Source: Acuticoccus sp965213555 (GTDB lineage: Bacteria > Pseudomonadota > Alphaproteobacteria > Rhizobiales > Amorphaceae). From it: a stretch of DNA of 64,000 nucleotides. Where the stretch lies: assembly GCF_965213555.1 (NCBI RefSeq), contig NZ_OZ243890.1, positions 744,001 through 808,000 of the forward strand. Direction: 5' to 3'. Made by a program: the position numbers and the translations under genes. Below are positions 23,710 through 32,549 of the stretch, piece after piece (positions within the stretch are counted from its first letter, which is position 1; each line of letters opens with the position of its first letter). The notes beneath the pieces were generated by a model that did not search any database, was not told the DNA's origin, and worked only from the letters and a program-made list of their open reading frames with translations.

Positions 23710-25878
23710 CTAGGGGGTGGCGTCGACATCCTCGACGGAAAGGCGATCCGTCTCCCCGGCGAGCGTCGACACCGAGACGTTGCCACCGCCACGCTCGGCC
23801 AGGATGCGGCGCGCCGCCTCCACCGCCTCCTCGCGCGTCTCGAACACGTCCGACGCGCGGCGCTCGGCGCCGTCGTTGACCACGTAGCCCTCGAACACCT
23901 CGACCACGTCGATGCGCCGCCCTTGCGCCGCCTCGCGTCGCGTGCGCGCCGCCACGGCGCGGCGCCGGTCGGGCGGCATCGCCTCGTCGGCGAGCGCGGC
24001 CACGAACGCATCGAGTCGCATGGTCTCGGACTGGCGCGAGCCGAGCCGCCGCACGTTCACCGTCCGCTCCTGCGCCTCCCGCTGGCCGACGACCGCGATG
24101 ACCGGCACCTTGGCCGCCGAGTGCTCGCGGACCTTGTAGTTGATCTTCTCGTTCCTGAGGTCCGCCTCGGCCGGGAGGCCGGCAGCGCGCACTGCCTCGG
24201 CCACCTCCATCGCGTAGCCGTCGACGTCCGAGACGATGGTGGCGACCACGACCGGCAACGGCGACAGCCACAGGGGCAGGTGACCTGCGGTGTCCTCGAT
24301 GAGGATCGCGAGGAAGCGCTCCAACGAGCCGAACATCGCCCGGTGCAGCATGACGGGGACGTGCTTCTCGCCATCCGCGCCGATGTAGAACGCACCGAGT
24401 CGGCCTGGCATGTTGAAGTCCACCTGCAGCGTGCCGCACTGCCATTCCCGGCCGATGGCGTCGCGCAGGGTGTACTCGAGCTTGGGGCCGTAGAACGCCC
24501 CCTCACCCCTGTTGGTCGACCACACCCGGCCGGTGGTGCGGAGCACGTCGACGAGCGCCTTCTCGGCGCGGTCCCAGACGGCGTCCTCGCCGACCCGCTG
24601 CTCGGGCCGGTCGGAGAACTTGATGACGACGTCGTCGAAGCCGAAGTCGGCGTAGATCGACAGGATGAGGTCGTTCACCTTCAGGCACTCGGCGGCGATC
24701 TGATCCTCGGTGCAGAAGATGTGCGCGTCGTCCTGGGTGAACGCGCGCACGCGCATGAGGCCGTGCAGCGCCCCCGACGGCTCGTAGCGATGCACCTTGC
24801 CGAACTCGGCAACCTTGGCAGGCAGGTCGCGGTAGCTCTTCAGCCCGTTCTTGAACACCTGAACGTGGCCTGGGCAGTTCATCGGCTTGATGGCGAAGGT
24901 GCGCTCGTCCTTGGGCTCCGACAGGTACATCGCCTCGCGGAACTTCTCGGCGTGGCCGGACCTCTCCCACAGCGTGAGGTCCATCAGCTCAGGCGTGTTG
25001 ATCTCGTCGTAGCCTGCCGCGACCTGACGTCGGCGCATGTAGTCGATGAGGCCCAGGAACAGCCGCCAGCCCTTCTGGTGCCAGAACACCGCGCCCGGGG
25101 CCTCCTCCTGGAGGTGGAAGAGGTCCATCTCACGGCCGAGCCTGCGGTGGTCGCGGCGCTCCGCCTCCTCCAGCATTTGGAGGTAGGCGTCGAGCCCCTT
25201 CTTGTCGGGCCAGGCCGTGCCGTAGATGCGGGTGAGCTGCTCACGGGTCGAGTCGCCCCGCCAGTACGCGCCGGCGACCTTCGTGAGCTTGAACGCGTCG
25301 CCCACGTGGCCGACGGACGGCATGTGCGGCCCGCGGCACAAGTCGAACCAGTCGCCCTGGTGGTAGAGCTTGACGTCCTGACCCTCGGGGATCGCGTCGA
25401 CCAGCTCGACCTTGAAGGTCTCGCCCAACTGGCGGAAGGTCTCGCGGACCTCCTCGCGCCGCCGCACCGTCTTGGTGAACGGTGCGTCGGCGCGGATGAT
25501 CTCGCGCATCCTCTCCTCGATCTTCGGCAGATCGTCGAGGGTGAAGGGGGTGTCGCGATGGAAGTCGTAGTAGAACCCGTCGCGGATGATCGGTCCGATG
25601 GTGACCTGCGTGCCGGGCCATAGGGACTGCACGGCCTCCGCCATCACGTGAGCGGCGTCGTGGCGGATGAGCTCCAGCGCCTCCTCGTCGGCGCGGGTGA
25701 TGATGCGCACGGTGGCATCGCGCTCGATGGGGTCGCCGAGGTCGGCGACCGCGCCGTCGACCGTGACCGCCAGCGCCCTCTTGGCCAGCGACTTCGAGAT
25801 CGACGCGGCGATGTCGGCCCCGGTCACGCCGGGCTCGTACTGACGGCTCGCGCCGTCGGGGAAGGTGATCGTGATCAT
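23710..25878 (-). CDS. thrS: Threonyl-tRNA synthetase with a C-terminal extension
   Basis: A 722-residue class II synthetase. The TGS domain is at 1-62 and the editing domain has HDAAHVMAEA. The catalytic core has the zinc ligand region MNCPGH, motif 2 in RYEPSGALHGLMRVRAFTQ, FYGPKLEYTLRDAIGREWQ and MLHRAMFGSLERFLA. The anticodon-binding domain ends near residue 648 with ETMRLDAFVAAL. About 70 more residues follow, including GYVVNDGAERRASDVFETRE and EAARRILAERGG, which resemble a DUF2188-type domain and are absent from standard ThrRS. The start is ATG 25878 (MITITFPDG). It charges tRNA-Thr in the cytoplasm. Confidence 0.97.
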   Translation of the reverse strand: MITITFPDGASRQYEPGVTGADIAASISKSLAKRALAVTVDGAVADLGDPIERDATVRIITRADEEALELIRHDAAHVMAEAVQSLWPGTQVTIGPIIRDGFYYDFHRDTPFTLDDLPKIEERMREIIRADAPFTKTVRRREEVRETFRQLGETFKVELVDAIPEGQDVKLYHQGDWFDLCRGPHMPSVGHVGDAFKLTKVAGAYWRGDSTREQLTRIYGTAWPDKKGLDAYLQMLEEAERRDHRRLGREMDLFHLQEEAPGAVFWHQKGWRLFLGLIDYMRRRQVAAGYDEINTPELMDLTLWERSGHAEKFREAMYLSEPKDERTFAIKPMNCPGHVQVFKNGLKSYRDLPAKVAEFGKVHRYEPSGALHGLMRVRAFTQDDAHIFCTEDQIAAECLKVNDLILSIYADFGFDDVVIKFSDRPEQRVGEDAVWDRAEKALVDVLRTTGRVWSTNRGEGAFYGPKLEYTLRDAIGREWQCGTLQVDFNMPGRLGAFYIGADGEKHVPVMLHRAMFGSLERFLAILIEDTAGHLPLWLSPLPVVVATIVSDVDGYAMEVAEAVRAAGLPAEADLRNEKINYKVREHSAAKVPVIAVVGQREAQERTVNVRRLGSRQSETMRLDAFVAALADEAMPPDRRRAVAARTRREAAQGRRIDVVEVFEGYVVNDGAERRASDVFETREEAVEAARRILAERGGGNVSVSTLAGETDRLSVEDVDATP

Positions 25879-26038
25879 GGCACTCGCTCAGTCGCTGCCC
25901 ACGGGCGCAGGTAAGCCCACCCCACATGCGTGCGCTTCCCGCCGAATGCAACGACCCTGTGCCTTGAGGGCGGTGGCTGCCGCCGCGGGGCGGCTTGCAA
26001 GGTGCGGTCTCCCCGCGAGCGGTGCCATGGCCTTCGGG

Positions 26039-26344
26039 TCAGACGTCGAGGCGGCTCGCGGGGTCCATGTGGCCGGCGCGCCAGCGGGCGTGGCGCCAGG
26101 GGCGGCGCCCTGCGTCGGGCGGGAGGTCGGGGACGGGGTCGAAGCCCGCCGCGCCGAACGGCCTGCAGCGCAGCACCCGGGCGAACGTCAGCCAGCCGCC
26201 GACCCAGGCGCCGTGGCGACGAACTGCCTCGTCGCCGTACTGCGAGCAGGTGGGCAGGTAGCGGCACTGCCGTCCGAGGATCGGCGACAGCAGCACGCTG
26301 TAGACGAAGAGGCCGACGCGCAGCAGCGCCGCGGCGGGCCTCAC
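26039..26344 (-). CDS. yidD: Membrane protein insertion efficiency factor YidD
   Basis: A 101-residue protein of the YidD family, a membrane-associated factor linked to YidC-dependent insertion. It has an N-terminal amphipathic/hydrophobic helix and the conserved cysteines C27, C33 and C60 in QCRYLPTCSQYGDEAV and VLRCRPFGAAGFDPVP. The start is GTG 26344, overlapping the TGA of the IscU-like gene. The scaffold-yidD-thrS order is common in Rhizobiales. Confidence 0.93.
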   Translation of the reverse strand: MRPAAALLRVGLFVYSVLLSPILGRQCRYLPTCSQYGDEAVRRHGAWVGGWLTFARVLRCRPFGAAGFDPVPDLPPDAGRRPWRHARWRAGHMDPASRLDV

Positions 26345-26778
26345 GCCGCCTCGGCCACCGAGGCCTTGCGGACGGCCTCCAGCGTCGCGTCGAAGGTCAG
26401 CATGGTGGAGGGGTGGCGCGAGCGGTGCTCGCGGACGGGCTCCAGGTACCTGAGGTCCGCCCAGCGGCCCTGCGGGGTGGGTCCGCCGGCCTTCAGCATG
26501 GCTTCCACCTCGTCACGCACGGCCTGGAGCTCGCCCAGCGTGGCGCCGATGACGCTCGTCGCCATGATCGCCGAGGACGCCTGGCCGAGCGCGCACGCCT
26601 TGACCTCGTGGGCGAAGTCGGCGACGCGGCCGTCCTCGACGGCGACGTCCACCGTGACCTGGCTGCCGCACAGCCGCGAGCGCTGGGTGGACGAGCCGTC
26701 CGGTGCCGCAAGCCGTCCCAGCCGCGGAATGTTGGCGGCGAAGGCGAGGATCTTCTCGTTGTAAAGGTCGCTCAGCAT
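26341..26778 (-). CDS. IscU/NifU-N-like iron-sulfur scaffold protein
   Basis: A 145-residue protein of the IscU/NifU N-terminal family, from ATG 26778. Two of the three cluster-binding cysteines are visible, C37 (RLCGSQVTVD) and C62 (KACALGQASSAI). The third, normally found in a Cys-containing loop near the C-terminus, is replaced in REHRSRHPSTMLTFDA. That is usual in the Rhizobiales branch that sits next to yidD, so this protein may not be a classical cluster scaffold. It is divergent from hisI, with 34 bp between the starts. Confidence 0.85.
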   Translation of the reverse strand: MLSDLYNEKILAFAANIPRLGRLAAPDGSSTQRSRLCGSQVTVDVAVEDGRVADFAHEVKACALGQASSAIMATSVIGATLGELQAVRDEVEAMLKAGGPTPQGRWADLRYLEPVREHRSRHPSTMLTFDATLEAVRKASVAEAA

Positions 26779-26812
26779 GAACCATCCCTCCCGACGCTCC
26801 AGGATATAGACC

Positions 26813-27256
26813 GTGCCTCCTCGTCCAGAAAGGTTCGCGGCCCCGGCCGCCGCCGCGCCCGAGCAGGAGCTTGGCACGGCGTTCCGCCCCAAGTTCGGCG
26901 CCGACGGCCTCCTCACCGCCGTCGCCATCGACGATGCGACCGGCGAGGTCCTGATGCTGGCGCACATGGACGCCGAGGCGTTGGCGGCGACGCTGGCGAC
27001 CGGCGAGGCGCACTACTACAGCCGCTCGCGCGCCAAGCTGTGGCGCAAGGGCGAGACGTCCGGCCAGGTTCAAAGGGTGCGGCGCATCCTCGTCGACTGC
27101 GACCAGGACGCGCTGGTGCTGCGCGTCGCCGTCGGCGGCGACGGCGGCGCGTGTCACACCGGGGCGAGGAGCTGCTTCTACCGGGCGGTCGGCGAGGACG
27201 GCGCGTTGCGGAGGACCGAGGACGACCGGTCGGCCCGCGCCGCCGACGGCTCGTGA
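26813..27256 (+). CDS. hisI: Phosphoribosyl-AMP cyclohydrolase HisI
   Basis: A 147-residue enzyme of histidine biosynthesis (third step), which opens the adenine ring of PR-AMP. Family motifs are VLMLAHMDAEALAATLATGE, YYSRSRAKLWRKGETSGQVQ, the metal aspartates in VDCDQDALVLRV, and GGACHTGARSCFYR with two conserved cysteines for zinc. The start is GTG 26813. It is monofunctional; the HisE pyrophosphohydrolase domain is absent. It ends 15 bp from the converging CBS gene. Confidence 0.96.
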   Translation: MPPRPERFAAPAAAAPEQELGTAFRPKFGADGLLTAVAIDDATGEVLMLAHMDAEALAATLATGEAHYYSRSRAKLWRKGETSGQVQRVRRILVDCDQDALVLRVAVGGDGGACHTGARSCFYRAVGEDGALRRTEDDRSARAADGS

Positions 27257-27271
27257 TCGCGCGGCGTCCGG

Positions 27272-27700
27272 TCAGCTCGAGTGGATGTACGCGCGCATGT
27301 CGTCGCTCTCGCGCACGGTGTCCTCGATGCGCCGCTTCACCACGTCGCCGATGGACACGAGGCCGATGAGCCTGCCGTCCTCGATGACCGGCATGTGGCG
27401 GAACCGCGACACCGTCATGCGGTGCATCACGTCGTCGATGGCGTCGTGTCGGCCACACGTTTCCAACGCGCGTGTCATCGTCGAGGCGGCCGACTGCGCG
27501 AGGGCGTCCGCGCCCTTCTCGGCGACGCCGCGCACGATGTCGCGCTCCGAGATGATGCCGCGCAGCTCCTCGTCCTCAAGGATGAGCACCGCACCGATCT
27601 TGCGCCGTGTCAGCTCGCTCGCAACTTCGCGGAGCGTCGCGTGCGGCCCCATGGTGAAGACGTCCGCGCCCTTGCTCTGAAGGATCGCGTTGACGGTCAT
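27272..27700 (-). CDS. Tandem CBS-domain protein
   Basis: A 142-residue protein made only of two CBS domains (Bateman module): TLREVASELTRRKIGAVLIL with GIISERDIVRGVAE, then DAIDDVMHRMTVSRFRHMPV with GLVSIGDVVKRRI. Such proteins bind adenine nucleotides and act as energy or redox sensors in trans. The start is ATG 27700 behind GGGAGGGG. The target enzyme is unknown; the convergent hisI uses an AMP-containing substrate but no functional link is proven. Confidence 0.92.
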   Translation of the reverse strand: MTVNAILQSKGADVFTMGPHATLREVASELTRRKIGAVLILEDEELRGIISERDIVRGVAEKGADALAQSAASTMTRALETCGRHDAIDDVMHRMTVSRFRHMPVIEDGRLIGLVSIGDVVKRRIEDTVRESDDMRAYIHSS

Positions 27701-27762
27701 GCGTCCCCTCCCTCGGTTGTGAGCCGAGGAGCGTTCCACACTTCGCGGCGGGCCGCCAGCGC

Positions 27763-29022
27763 TCAGCGCGGAACGGGGTCGAACAGGCGGAAGAGCAGGA
27801 GGCCAACCAGGAAGCCGCCGACGTGCGCCTCCCACGCGATCGACAACCCGCCCGCCATGGTCGAGCCGATGCCGACGATCGCGTTGATCACGAACCACAA
27901 CACGATGAAGACCAGCGCGCTGCGGGTCTGAAGCGTCTGCCGCAGCGTGCGGGCCGGCCGACGGAAGGCAGCGTCGTCGCCTGGACGGCGCAGGACGAGG
28001 GGCCCGCCAGAATCGAAGACGAAGCGCGCGGCCGCCGCCATCAGCCCGGCGATCGCGGCGGAGGCGCCTACCACGGGCACCGGGTCGCCGAAGTGCACGG
28101 CAAGGTGCATGGCCGCGCCCCCCGCCGCCGCCGCCGCCGAGAACACCCAGAACCGCACGGCACCGAAGCGCCGCGCCACCGCGCTGCCGAAGGCGACGAG
28201 CCACACCGCGTTGGTGATGAGGTGCACCCACGAGCCGTGCAGCAGCGCGTAGGTCACGAACGTCCAGGCGTCGGCGGGGAGCCCGCCGGGCAGGTAGCCC
28301 GCGATGCCCACGTAGCGCGCCGGGATGAAGGCGAACCAGGCGAGCACCGCCGCGCCGAGCTGCGGGTCGATGGCCGAGCGGGCAAGCTGGACCGCGACGA
28401 TGATCGCGAGCATCGCCAACACCGCGCCGGGCAACAGCAGCGCAGGCTCGCGCTGCGGCGTGTGCGCCGGCGGTCCCGGGCGCCAAGGCCCGGGCCCTGC
28501 CGCCCGATCGCCCCCCCATCGCTCCGCACGCTGCGACGTCCCTCGGTCGCGCCACGGAGCGTGGCTCGCCCGAGCCGTGCCATCGTGGGCCGGACCGCGA
28601 TCTGGCGCCGACGGGCGGACCCCGTTCGAGCCGACGGCGCTCGCGGTGTCGCCGTCGTCCGCTCGGCGGGAGCCGAACTCGGCGTGCGCGGCTGCCTGCG
28701 TGCGAGCACCGCTCCAGCGGACGTCCTTCGCGGTGCCGTCGGGCGGCAGCTCGTGGCCGAAACGGCCCTCACGTGCGACGTCGTCGGGTGCCTGGCGGTC
28801 CCCATCGTGGGCTTCGCTCGCGCCATCGTCATCCGGGCGCGCGATCGAGGGAGGCGCGCGCCGGGCGCGGTCCCCTTGATTGCGCCATCCCGACCGGTCC
28901 GGACGGCCGCCTTCCCATTGCGCTCCGGCGTGACCCGTCCCGGCCTCGTCCGTCGGCCGCTCAGGGGAGGCATTGGCGGTGCGGGCTGCGTCCGAGGGCG
29001 GGATGCGAGGCACGTGCCTCAT
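27763..29022 (-). CDS. Rhomboid-family intramembrane serine protease
   Basis: The C-terminal 230 residues are a six-helix rhomboid domain. It has WTFVTYALLHGSWVHLITNAV, the catalytic serine motif GASAAIAG and the histidine in AHVGGFLVGLLLF, ending in RLFDPVPR. It cleaves substrate helices within the inner membrane. The start is uncertain. ATG 29022 gives 419 residues with about 190 low-complexity Arg/Asp/Ala/Gly residues before the first helix. The frame stays open even further upstream through the minisatellite to 29748. No start codon lies close to the first helix, so either the long hydrophilic head is real or a non-standard start is used. Confidence 0.8.
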   Translation of the reverse strand: MRHVPRIPPSDAARTANASPERPTDEAGTGHAGAQWEGGRPDRSGWRNQGDRARRAPPSIARPDDDGASEAHDGDRQAPDDVAREGRFGHELPPDGTAKDVRWSGARTQAAAHAEFGSRRADDGDTASAVGSNGVRPSAPDRGPAHDGTARASHAPWRDRGTSQRAERWGGDRAAGPGPWRPGPPAHTPQREPALLLPGAVLAMLAIIVAVQLARSAIDPQLGAAVLAWFAFIPARYVGIAGYLPGGLPADAWTFVTYALLHGSWVHLITNAVWLVAFGSAVARRFGAVRFWVFSAAAAAGGAAMHLAVHFGDPVPVVGASAAIAGLMAAAARFVFDSGGPLVLRRPGDDAAFRRPARTLRQTLQTRSALVFIVLWFVINAIVGIGSTMAGGLSIAWEAHVGGFLVGLLLFRLFDPVPR

Positions 29023-29262
29023 GGCAGGCGCCTGCCCGCGCAAGGACTGCCGCAAGGGCGAGGAAGACGCGTTGCACCAATCACCATGGCTGTCAGTTGG
29101 GATGGCTCGGGGGGTTGGCAACCGCTCGCAGCTCGGCGGGGTCGTCGCGAACGCATCGGGGCAAGAACTTAGCGCGCCGCCTCGAACCGTCGCGGAACCG
29201 TCGTGGCCGAAACGCGATCGCGTGCGGGCCGGCAAACCCGACGATCGCGTGGGGTCCGCAAG

Positions 29263-29727
29263 CCGGCCACCGCGTTCGGTCCCAGCAAACCCGGCCATCG
29301 CGTGCCGGCCCGGCAGACCGGCCATCGCGTGCCGGGCCCGGCAGACCGGCCATCGCGTGCCGGCGCAGCAAACCGGCCATCGCGTGCCGGCCCGGCAGAC
29401 CGGCCATCGCGTGCCGGCCCGGCAGACCGGCCATCGCGTGCCGGCGCAGCAAACCGGCCATCGCGTGCCGGCTCGGCAAACCGGCCACCGCGTTCGGTCC
29501 CAGCAAACCCGGCCATCGCGTGCCGGCCCGGCAGACCGGCCATCGCGTGCCGGCGTAGCAAACCGGCCATCGCGTGCCGGCTCGGCAAACCGGCCACCGC
29601 GTTCGGTCCCAGCAAACCCGGCCATCGCGTGCCGGCTCGGCAAACCGGCCACCGCGTTCGGTCCCAGCAAACCCGGCCATCGCCTGCCGAGCGCGGCAAA
29701 CCGGCCATCGCGTGCCGAGCGCGGCAA
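29263..29727. repeat. Minisatellite: about 17 tandem 27-28-bp units
   Basis: Seventeen units, each opening CCGGCCATCGCG or CCGGCCACCGCG. The most frequent unit is 27 bp and continues TGCCGGCCCGGCAGA. A diverged 28-bp type continues TTCGGTCCCAGCAAAC and occurs four times. Variants differ mainly in the last third (CCCGGCAGA, CGCAGCAAA, CTCGGCAAA, GCGCGGCAAA). From unit 8 on, the types alternate in a higher-order pattern. The array is open in several frames on both strands, which is why long open frames cross it. I do not think it is coding. Confidence 0.9.
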
Positions 29728-30149
29728 ACCGACCCGGCGATCCGGCAACGGACCGACCGGCGACGCGTGCTCGCCGCCTCGATCTGCCGACCAACACCGG
29801 CAGTTGCATCAAGCGAGCCGGAGGGAAGCCGACGGTCGACGCGAGCGGCACGCCCGCAAGTGGCGCAACTACGTCGCCGCCCGCGATAGCGGTAGCGTCA
29901 CGCTCCGACGACGGTCCTACTCACGTGAGATGCCCGCGAGGACGTGCCTCGCCCGCATCGCGCGCGGCGGGCCAGCCGAAGCGTCGAGGCGACCAATCCT
30001 TCGAGCCGAAGCCGCAGGCGCGGCCGCCCATGATCGCGGAGCTTGATGCGGGCGCGAAGGGACGTGCCGCGCGTCCGGCGCGCGGTCGTCGATGACGCCG
30101 GGCGCATGGGCGTCGGACGGCCGAGCGGCCCGAGCAGCGACGTCCCGCG
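29728..30149. other. 422 bp without a recognisable gene
   Basis: Between the minisatellite and the DUF3126 gene I see no coding signal, RNA or repeat. The region immediately after the array keeps the same base composition. Confidence 0.5.
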
Positions 30150-30365
30150 TCAGGCGCCTTCCACGTCCATCTCCAGGATCGCCATCGTGAAGTTCCACGA
30201 CAGCTCGCCCTCGTCCTCGTCCCGGTAGAGGACGCCGATGAACTCCTCGCCGATGTACACCTCGGCGGAGTCGTCCTTGCGCGCCTGGGGGCGCACGCCG
30301 ATCGTGTCGTTGCCGAACACGCGGCGCAGGTACGCCTCGAGCTTCGCGATCTCGCTCTTGTTCAC
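30150..30365 (-). CDS. DUF3126 family protein
   Basis: A 71-residue protein matching the small DUF3126 family of alphaproteobacteria along its whole length: EIAKLEAYLRRVFGNDTIGV, KDDSAEVYIGEEFIGVLYRD and LSWNFTMAILEMD. GTG 30365 (VNKSEIAKLE) matches where the family starts; ATG codons further upstream would add 15-27 unrelated residues. The function is unknown. In many Rhizobiales this gene lies next to cysE, as here. Confidence 0.9.
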   Translation of the reverse strand: MNKSEIAKLEAYLRRVFGNDTIGVRPQARKDDSAEVYIGEEFIGVLYRDEDEGELSWNFTMAILEMDVEGA

Positions 30366-30585
30366 CCTCGTCTCCCAAAGTGGGGATTCACCCCGCATCC
30401 CGCCGAAGCCAGCCTTCATCTCAAGCCTGAGCCGATGCGGCCGCACAACCGAACGGCGATGTCACGCTGCACGAAGGAACGCGGGCGATCAACCGCGCGA
30501 TTGTCCGAGGCTTGTCAACGCGTCACGCCGCGCCGCATCGCCGCGCGCGGCCAACGATGTACATCGCAGCTGCAACCGACCCCAC

Positions 30586-31398
30586 TCAGCCGTCGAGGGT
30601 GGCAAGGATCTGGTCCATGGAGCGGGACGGCTCGGGACAGCCGGCGCTTCCCACGATCCTCGCCGGCACCCCGGCGACCGTGGAGTTCGGCGGCACGGCC
30701 GACAGCACGACGGACCCTGCTGCGACGCGCGAGCAGTGCCCGATCTCGAAGTTGCCGAGGATCTTGGCCCCCGCACCGACAAGGACGCCCGAGCCGATCT
30801 TCGGATGACGGTCGCCACCCTCCTTGCCGGTGCCGCCGAGCGTCACCCCCTGCAGCAGCGAGACGTCGTCGCCGAGGGTGGCCGTCGCGCCGATGACGAC
30901 GCCGGTGGCGTGGTCGATGAAGATGCCACGACCCATGGGGACCGCCGGATGGATGTCCACCTGCAGCGCCGCGGAAGTGGCCGCCTGCATCATCAACGCG
31001 AAGTCCCGTCGGCCGCGGGTCCACAGGGAGTGAGCGACCCGGTGTGCGGCGAGCGCGTGGAACCCCTTGAAGTACATCAGCGGCTCGAGGAGGCGGTCGC
31101 ACACCGCGTCGCGGTCGACCACCGCGACGAGGTCGATGCGGAACGCGTCGGCAAGGTGCGGATCGTCGTCGAGCGCATCGCGGAAGGCGTGGCGCACGGC
31201 GGAGGCTCCGATCATCGGGTCGGCGATGCGCGCCGCGACACGCTCGGCGAGGGCGTCCTCAAGGGAGGGCTGGTCGAGGACGGTGGCCGACAAGAACCCC
31301 GCCATCGCAGGCTCGCGGACCACGACATCCTCCGCATCGGAGCGGATGTGCCGCCACACGGGATCGGCCTTCGCGAAGGCGGCGACCTGCTCGCTCAT
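30586..31398 (-). CDS. cysE: Serine O-acetyltransferase CysE
   Basis: A 270-residue enzyme that acetylates serine for cysteine synthesis. The N-terminal SATase domain has PVWRHIRSDAEDVVVREPAM and LMYFKGFHALAAHRVAH. The left-handed beta-helix has the catalytic region VDIHPAVPMGRGIFIDHATG and hexapeptide repeats through GVTLGGTGKEGGDRHPKIG and VLVGAGAKILGNFEIG. The start is ATG 31398. Feedback inhibition by cysteine is usual in this family. It forms a minus-strand group with DUF3126 downstream. Confidence 0.96.
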   Translation of the reverse strand: MSEQVAAFAKADPVWRHIRSDAEDVVVREPAMAGFLSATVLDQPSLEDALAERVAARIADPMIGASAVRHAFRDALDDDPHLADAFRIDLVAVVDRDAVCDRLLEPLMYFKGFHALAAHRVAHSLWTRGRRDFALMMQAATSAALQVDIHPAVPMGRGIFIDHATGVVIGATATLGDDVSLLQGVTLGGTGKEGGDRHPKIGSGVLVGAGAKILGNFEIGHCSRVAAGSVVLSAVPPNSTVAGVPARIVGSAGCPEPSRSMDQILATLDG

Positions 31399-31473
31399 GG
31401 CGACCCTCCGACCGCGTTTCGTGCCATGACACTTAGGGGACGGGGCGCGACACCGCAAACGGTGCGCCGACGG

Positions 31474-32229
31474 TCAAGCGCCATGCGCATCGAGGAAGGC
31501 GAGGACACGCGCCTTGTGCGTCGCATCGCCGACGGCGGACATGTGATCGCGCCCGGCGAGCGTCACCGGTTCGGCGCCAGGGATCATCGCCGCGAGGGCG
31601 TCCGGCGAGCCACAGACGCGGTCCTCGGAGCCGGCCACGACGAGCGTTGGCGTCGCGATGCGCCCGACCTCCTCCGCGCTCAGCGTCTGGCGCGAGGCGC
31701 GGATGCAGGCGGCGAGCGCGGCGAGGTCGCTGCGCGTGCGCTCGGCGAACAGGCGGTAGCCGCGCGCGACCTCGTCCGTCACGACGTCGGCGGAGGGTGC
31801 CTCGAGCGCGGCGGCGATGGCCTCGCCGTCGCCGGTCCCGTCCACGAGGGCGCTCGCCATGCCGGACAGGACGAGGGCTGCCACCCGCGTTGGTGCGGCG
31901 AGCGTGGCGAAGGCTGCGATGCGCGCCCCCATGGAGTAGCCGACAAGCGCCGCGCGCTCGACCCCGACGTGGTCGAGGAGGCGCACGACGTCCGCTGCCA
32001 TGCGGTCCGTGGCGTAGTCCGCAGGATCGTAGAGCTTGTCGGAGTTGCCGTGCCCCCTGTTGTCGAGGACGAGCGCGCGCCGGCCGCTCCCGGTGACGGT
32101 CCGCACCCAGGACGTGGCACCCCAGTTGACCGCCCCGTTGGAGGCGAAGCCGTGGATGAGGAGGACGGGCGGGCCCGCCCCCTCGTCGCCGTAGTCCAGC
32201 GTCACCCCGTCGCTGGAGAAGGTCGCCAT
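31474..32229 (-). CDS. Alpha/beta hydrolase
   Basis: A 251-residue alpha/beta hydrolase fold enzyme. It has an oxyanion HGFASNG loop, the nucleophile elbow GYSMGA with Ser99, the acid in VVAGSEDRVCG and the histidine in LAGRDHMSAVG. There is no signal peptide, so it is predicted to be cytoplasmic. The ATG at 32229 shares one base with the TGA of the ferredoxin gene (TGATG), so the two are coupled. The substrate is unknown. Confidence 0.9.
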   Translation of the reverse strand: MATFSSDGVTLDYGDEGAGPPVLLIHGFASNGAVNWGATSWVRTVTGSGRRALVLDNRGHGNSDKLYDPADYATDRMAADVVRLLDHVGVERAALVGYSMGARIAAFATLAAPTRVAALVLSGMASALVDGTGDGEAIAAALEAPSADVVTDEVARGYRLFAERTRSDLAALAACIRASRQTLSAEEVGRIATPTLVVAGSEDRVCGSPDALAAMIPGAEPVTLAGRDHMSAVGDATHKARVLAFLDAHGA

Positions 32230-32549
32230 CAGGCCTGCTCCTCAGGCACGCGCACCACGAGCCCGTCGAGCGCGTCCGTCACCTTGATCTGGCAGGACAG
32301 GCGGGAGCCGGCGCGCACCTCCATGGCAAAGTCGAGCATGTCCTCCTCCATCGGCGAGGGGCCGCCGACCACCTCCTGCCACGCCTCGTCGACGTAGACG
32401 TGACAGGTGGCGCAGGCGCAGGCGCCGCCGCACTCGGCGTCGATGCCGGGGACCATGCTGCGCACCGCCGCCGACATCACCGTGGCACCGGCCTCCGCCT
32501 CGACGTCATGGGGCTCGCCGTCGTGCGTGATGTAGGTGATCTTCGCCAT
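32229..32549 (-). CDS. 2Fe-2S ferredoxin (adrenodoxin type)
   Basis: A 106-residue vertebrate-type/ISC ferredoxin. The cluster ligands are C40, C46, C49 (AECGGACACATCHVYVD) and C86 (SRLSCQIKV). It carries electrons in iron-sulfur cluster assembly or to cytochrome P450-type enzymes. The start is ATG 32549 (MAKITYITHDGEPHDVEAEA). It is the first gene of a coupled pair with the alpha/beta hydrolase. Confidence 0.95.
   Translation of the reverse strand: MAKITYITHDGEPHDVEAEAGATVMSAAVRSMVPGIDAECGGACACATCHVYVDEAWQEVVGGPSPMEEDMLDFAMEVRAGSRLSCQIKVTDALDGLVVRVPEEQA

Noticed and set aside
29263..29727. CRISPR array
   Set aside because: The units are contiguous with no unique spacers, and no cas genes are near.
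29203..30046. Several long open frames across the minisatellite, on both strands
   Set aside because: The 27-bp unit keeps several frames open by itself; the proteins are pure repeat and have no ribosome site or domain.
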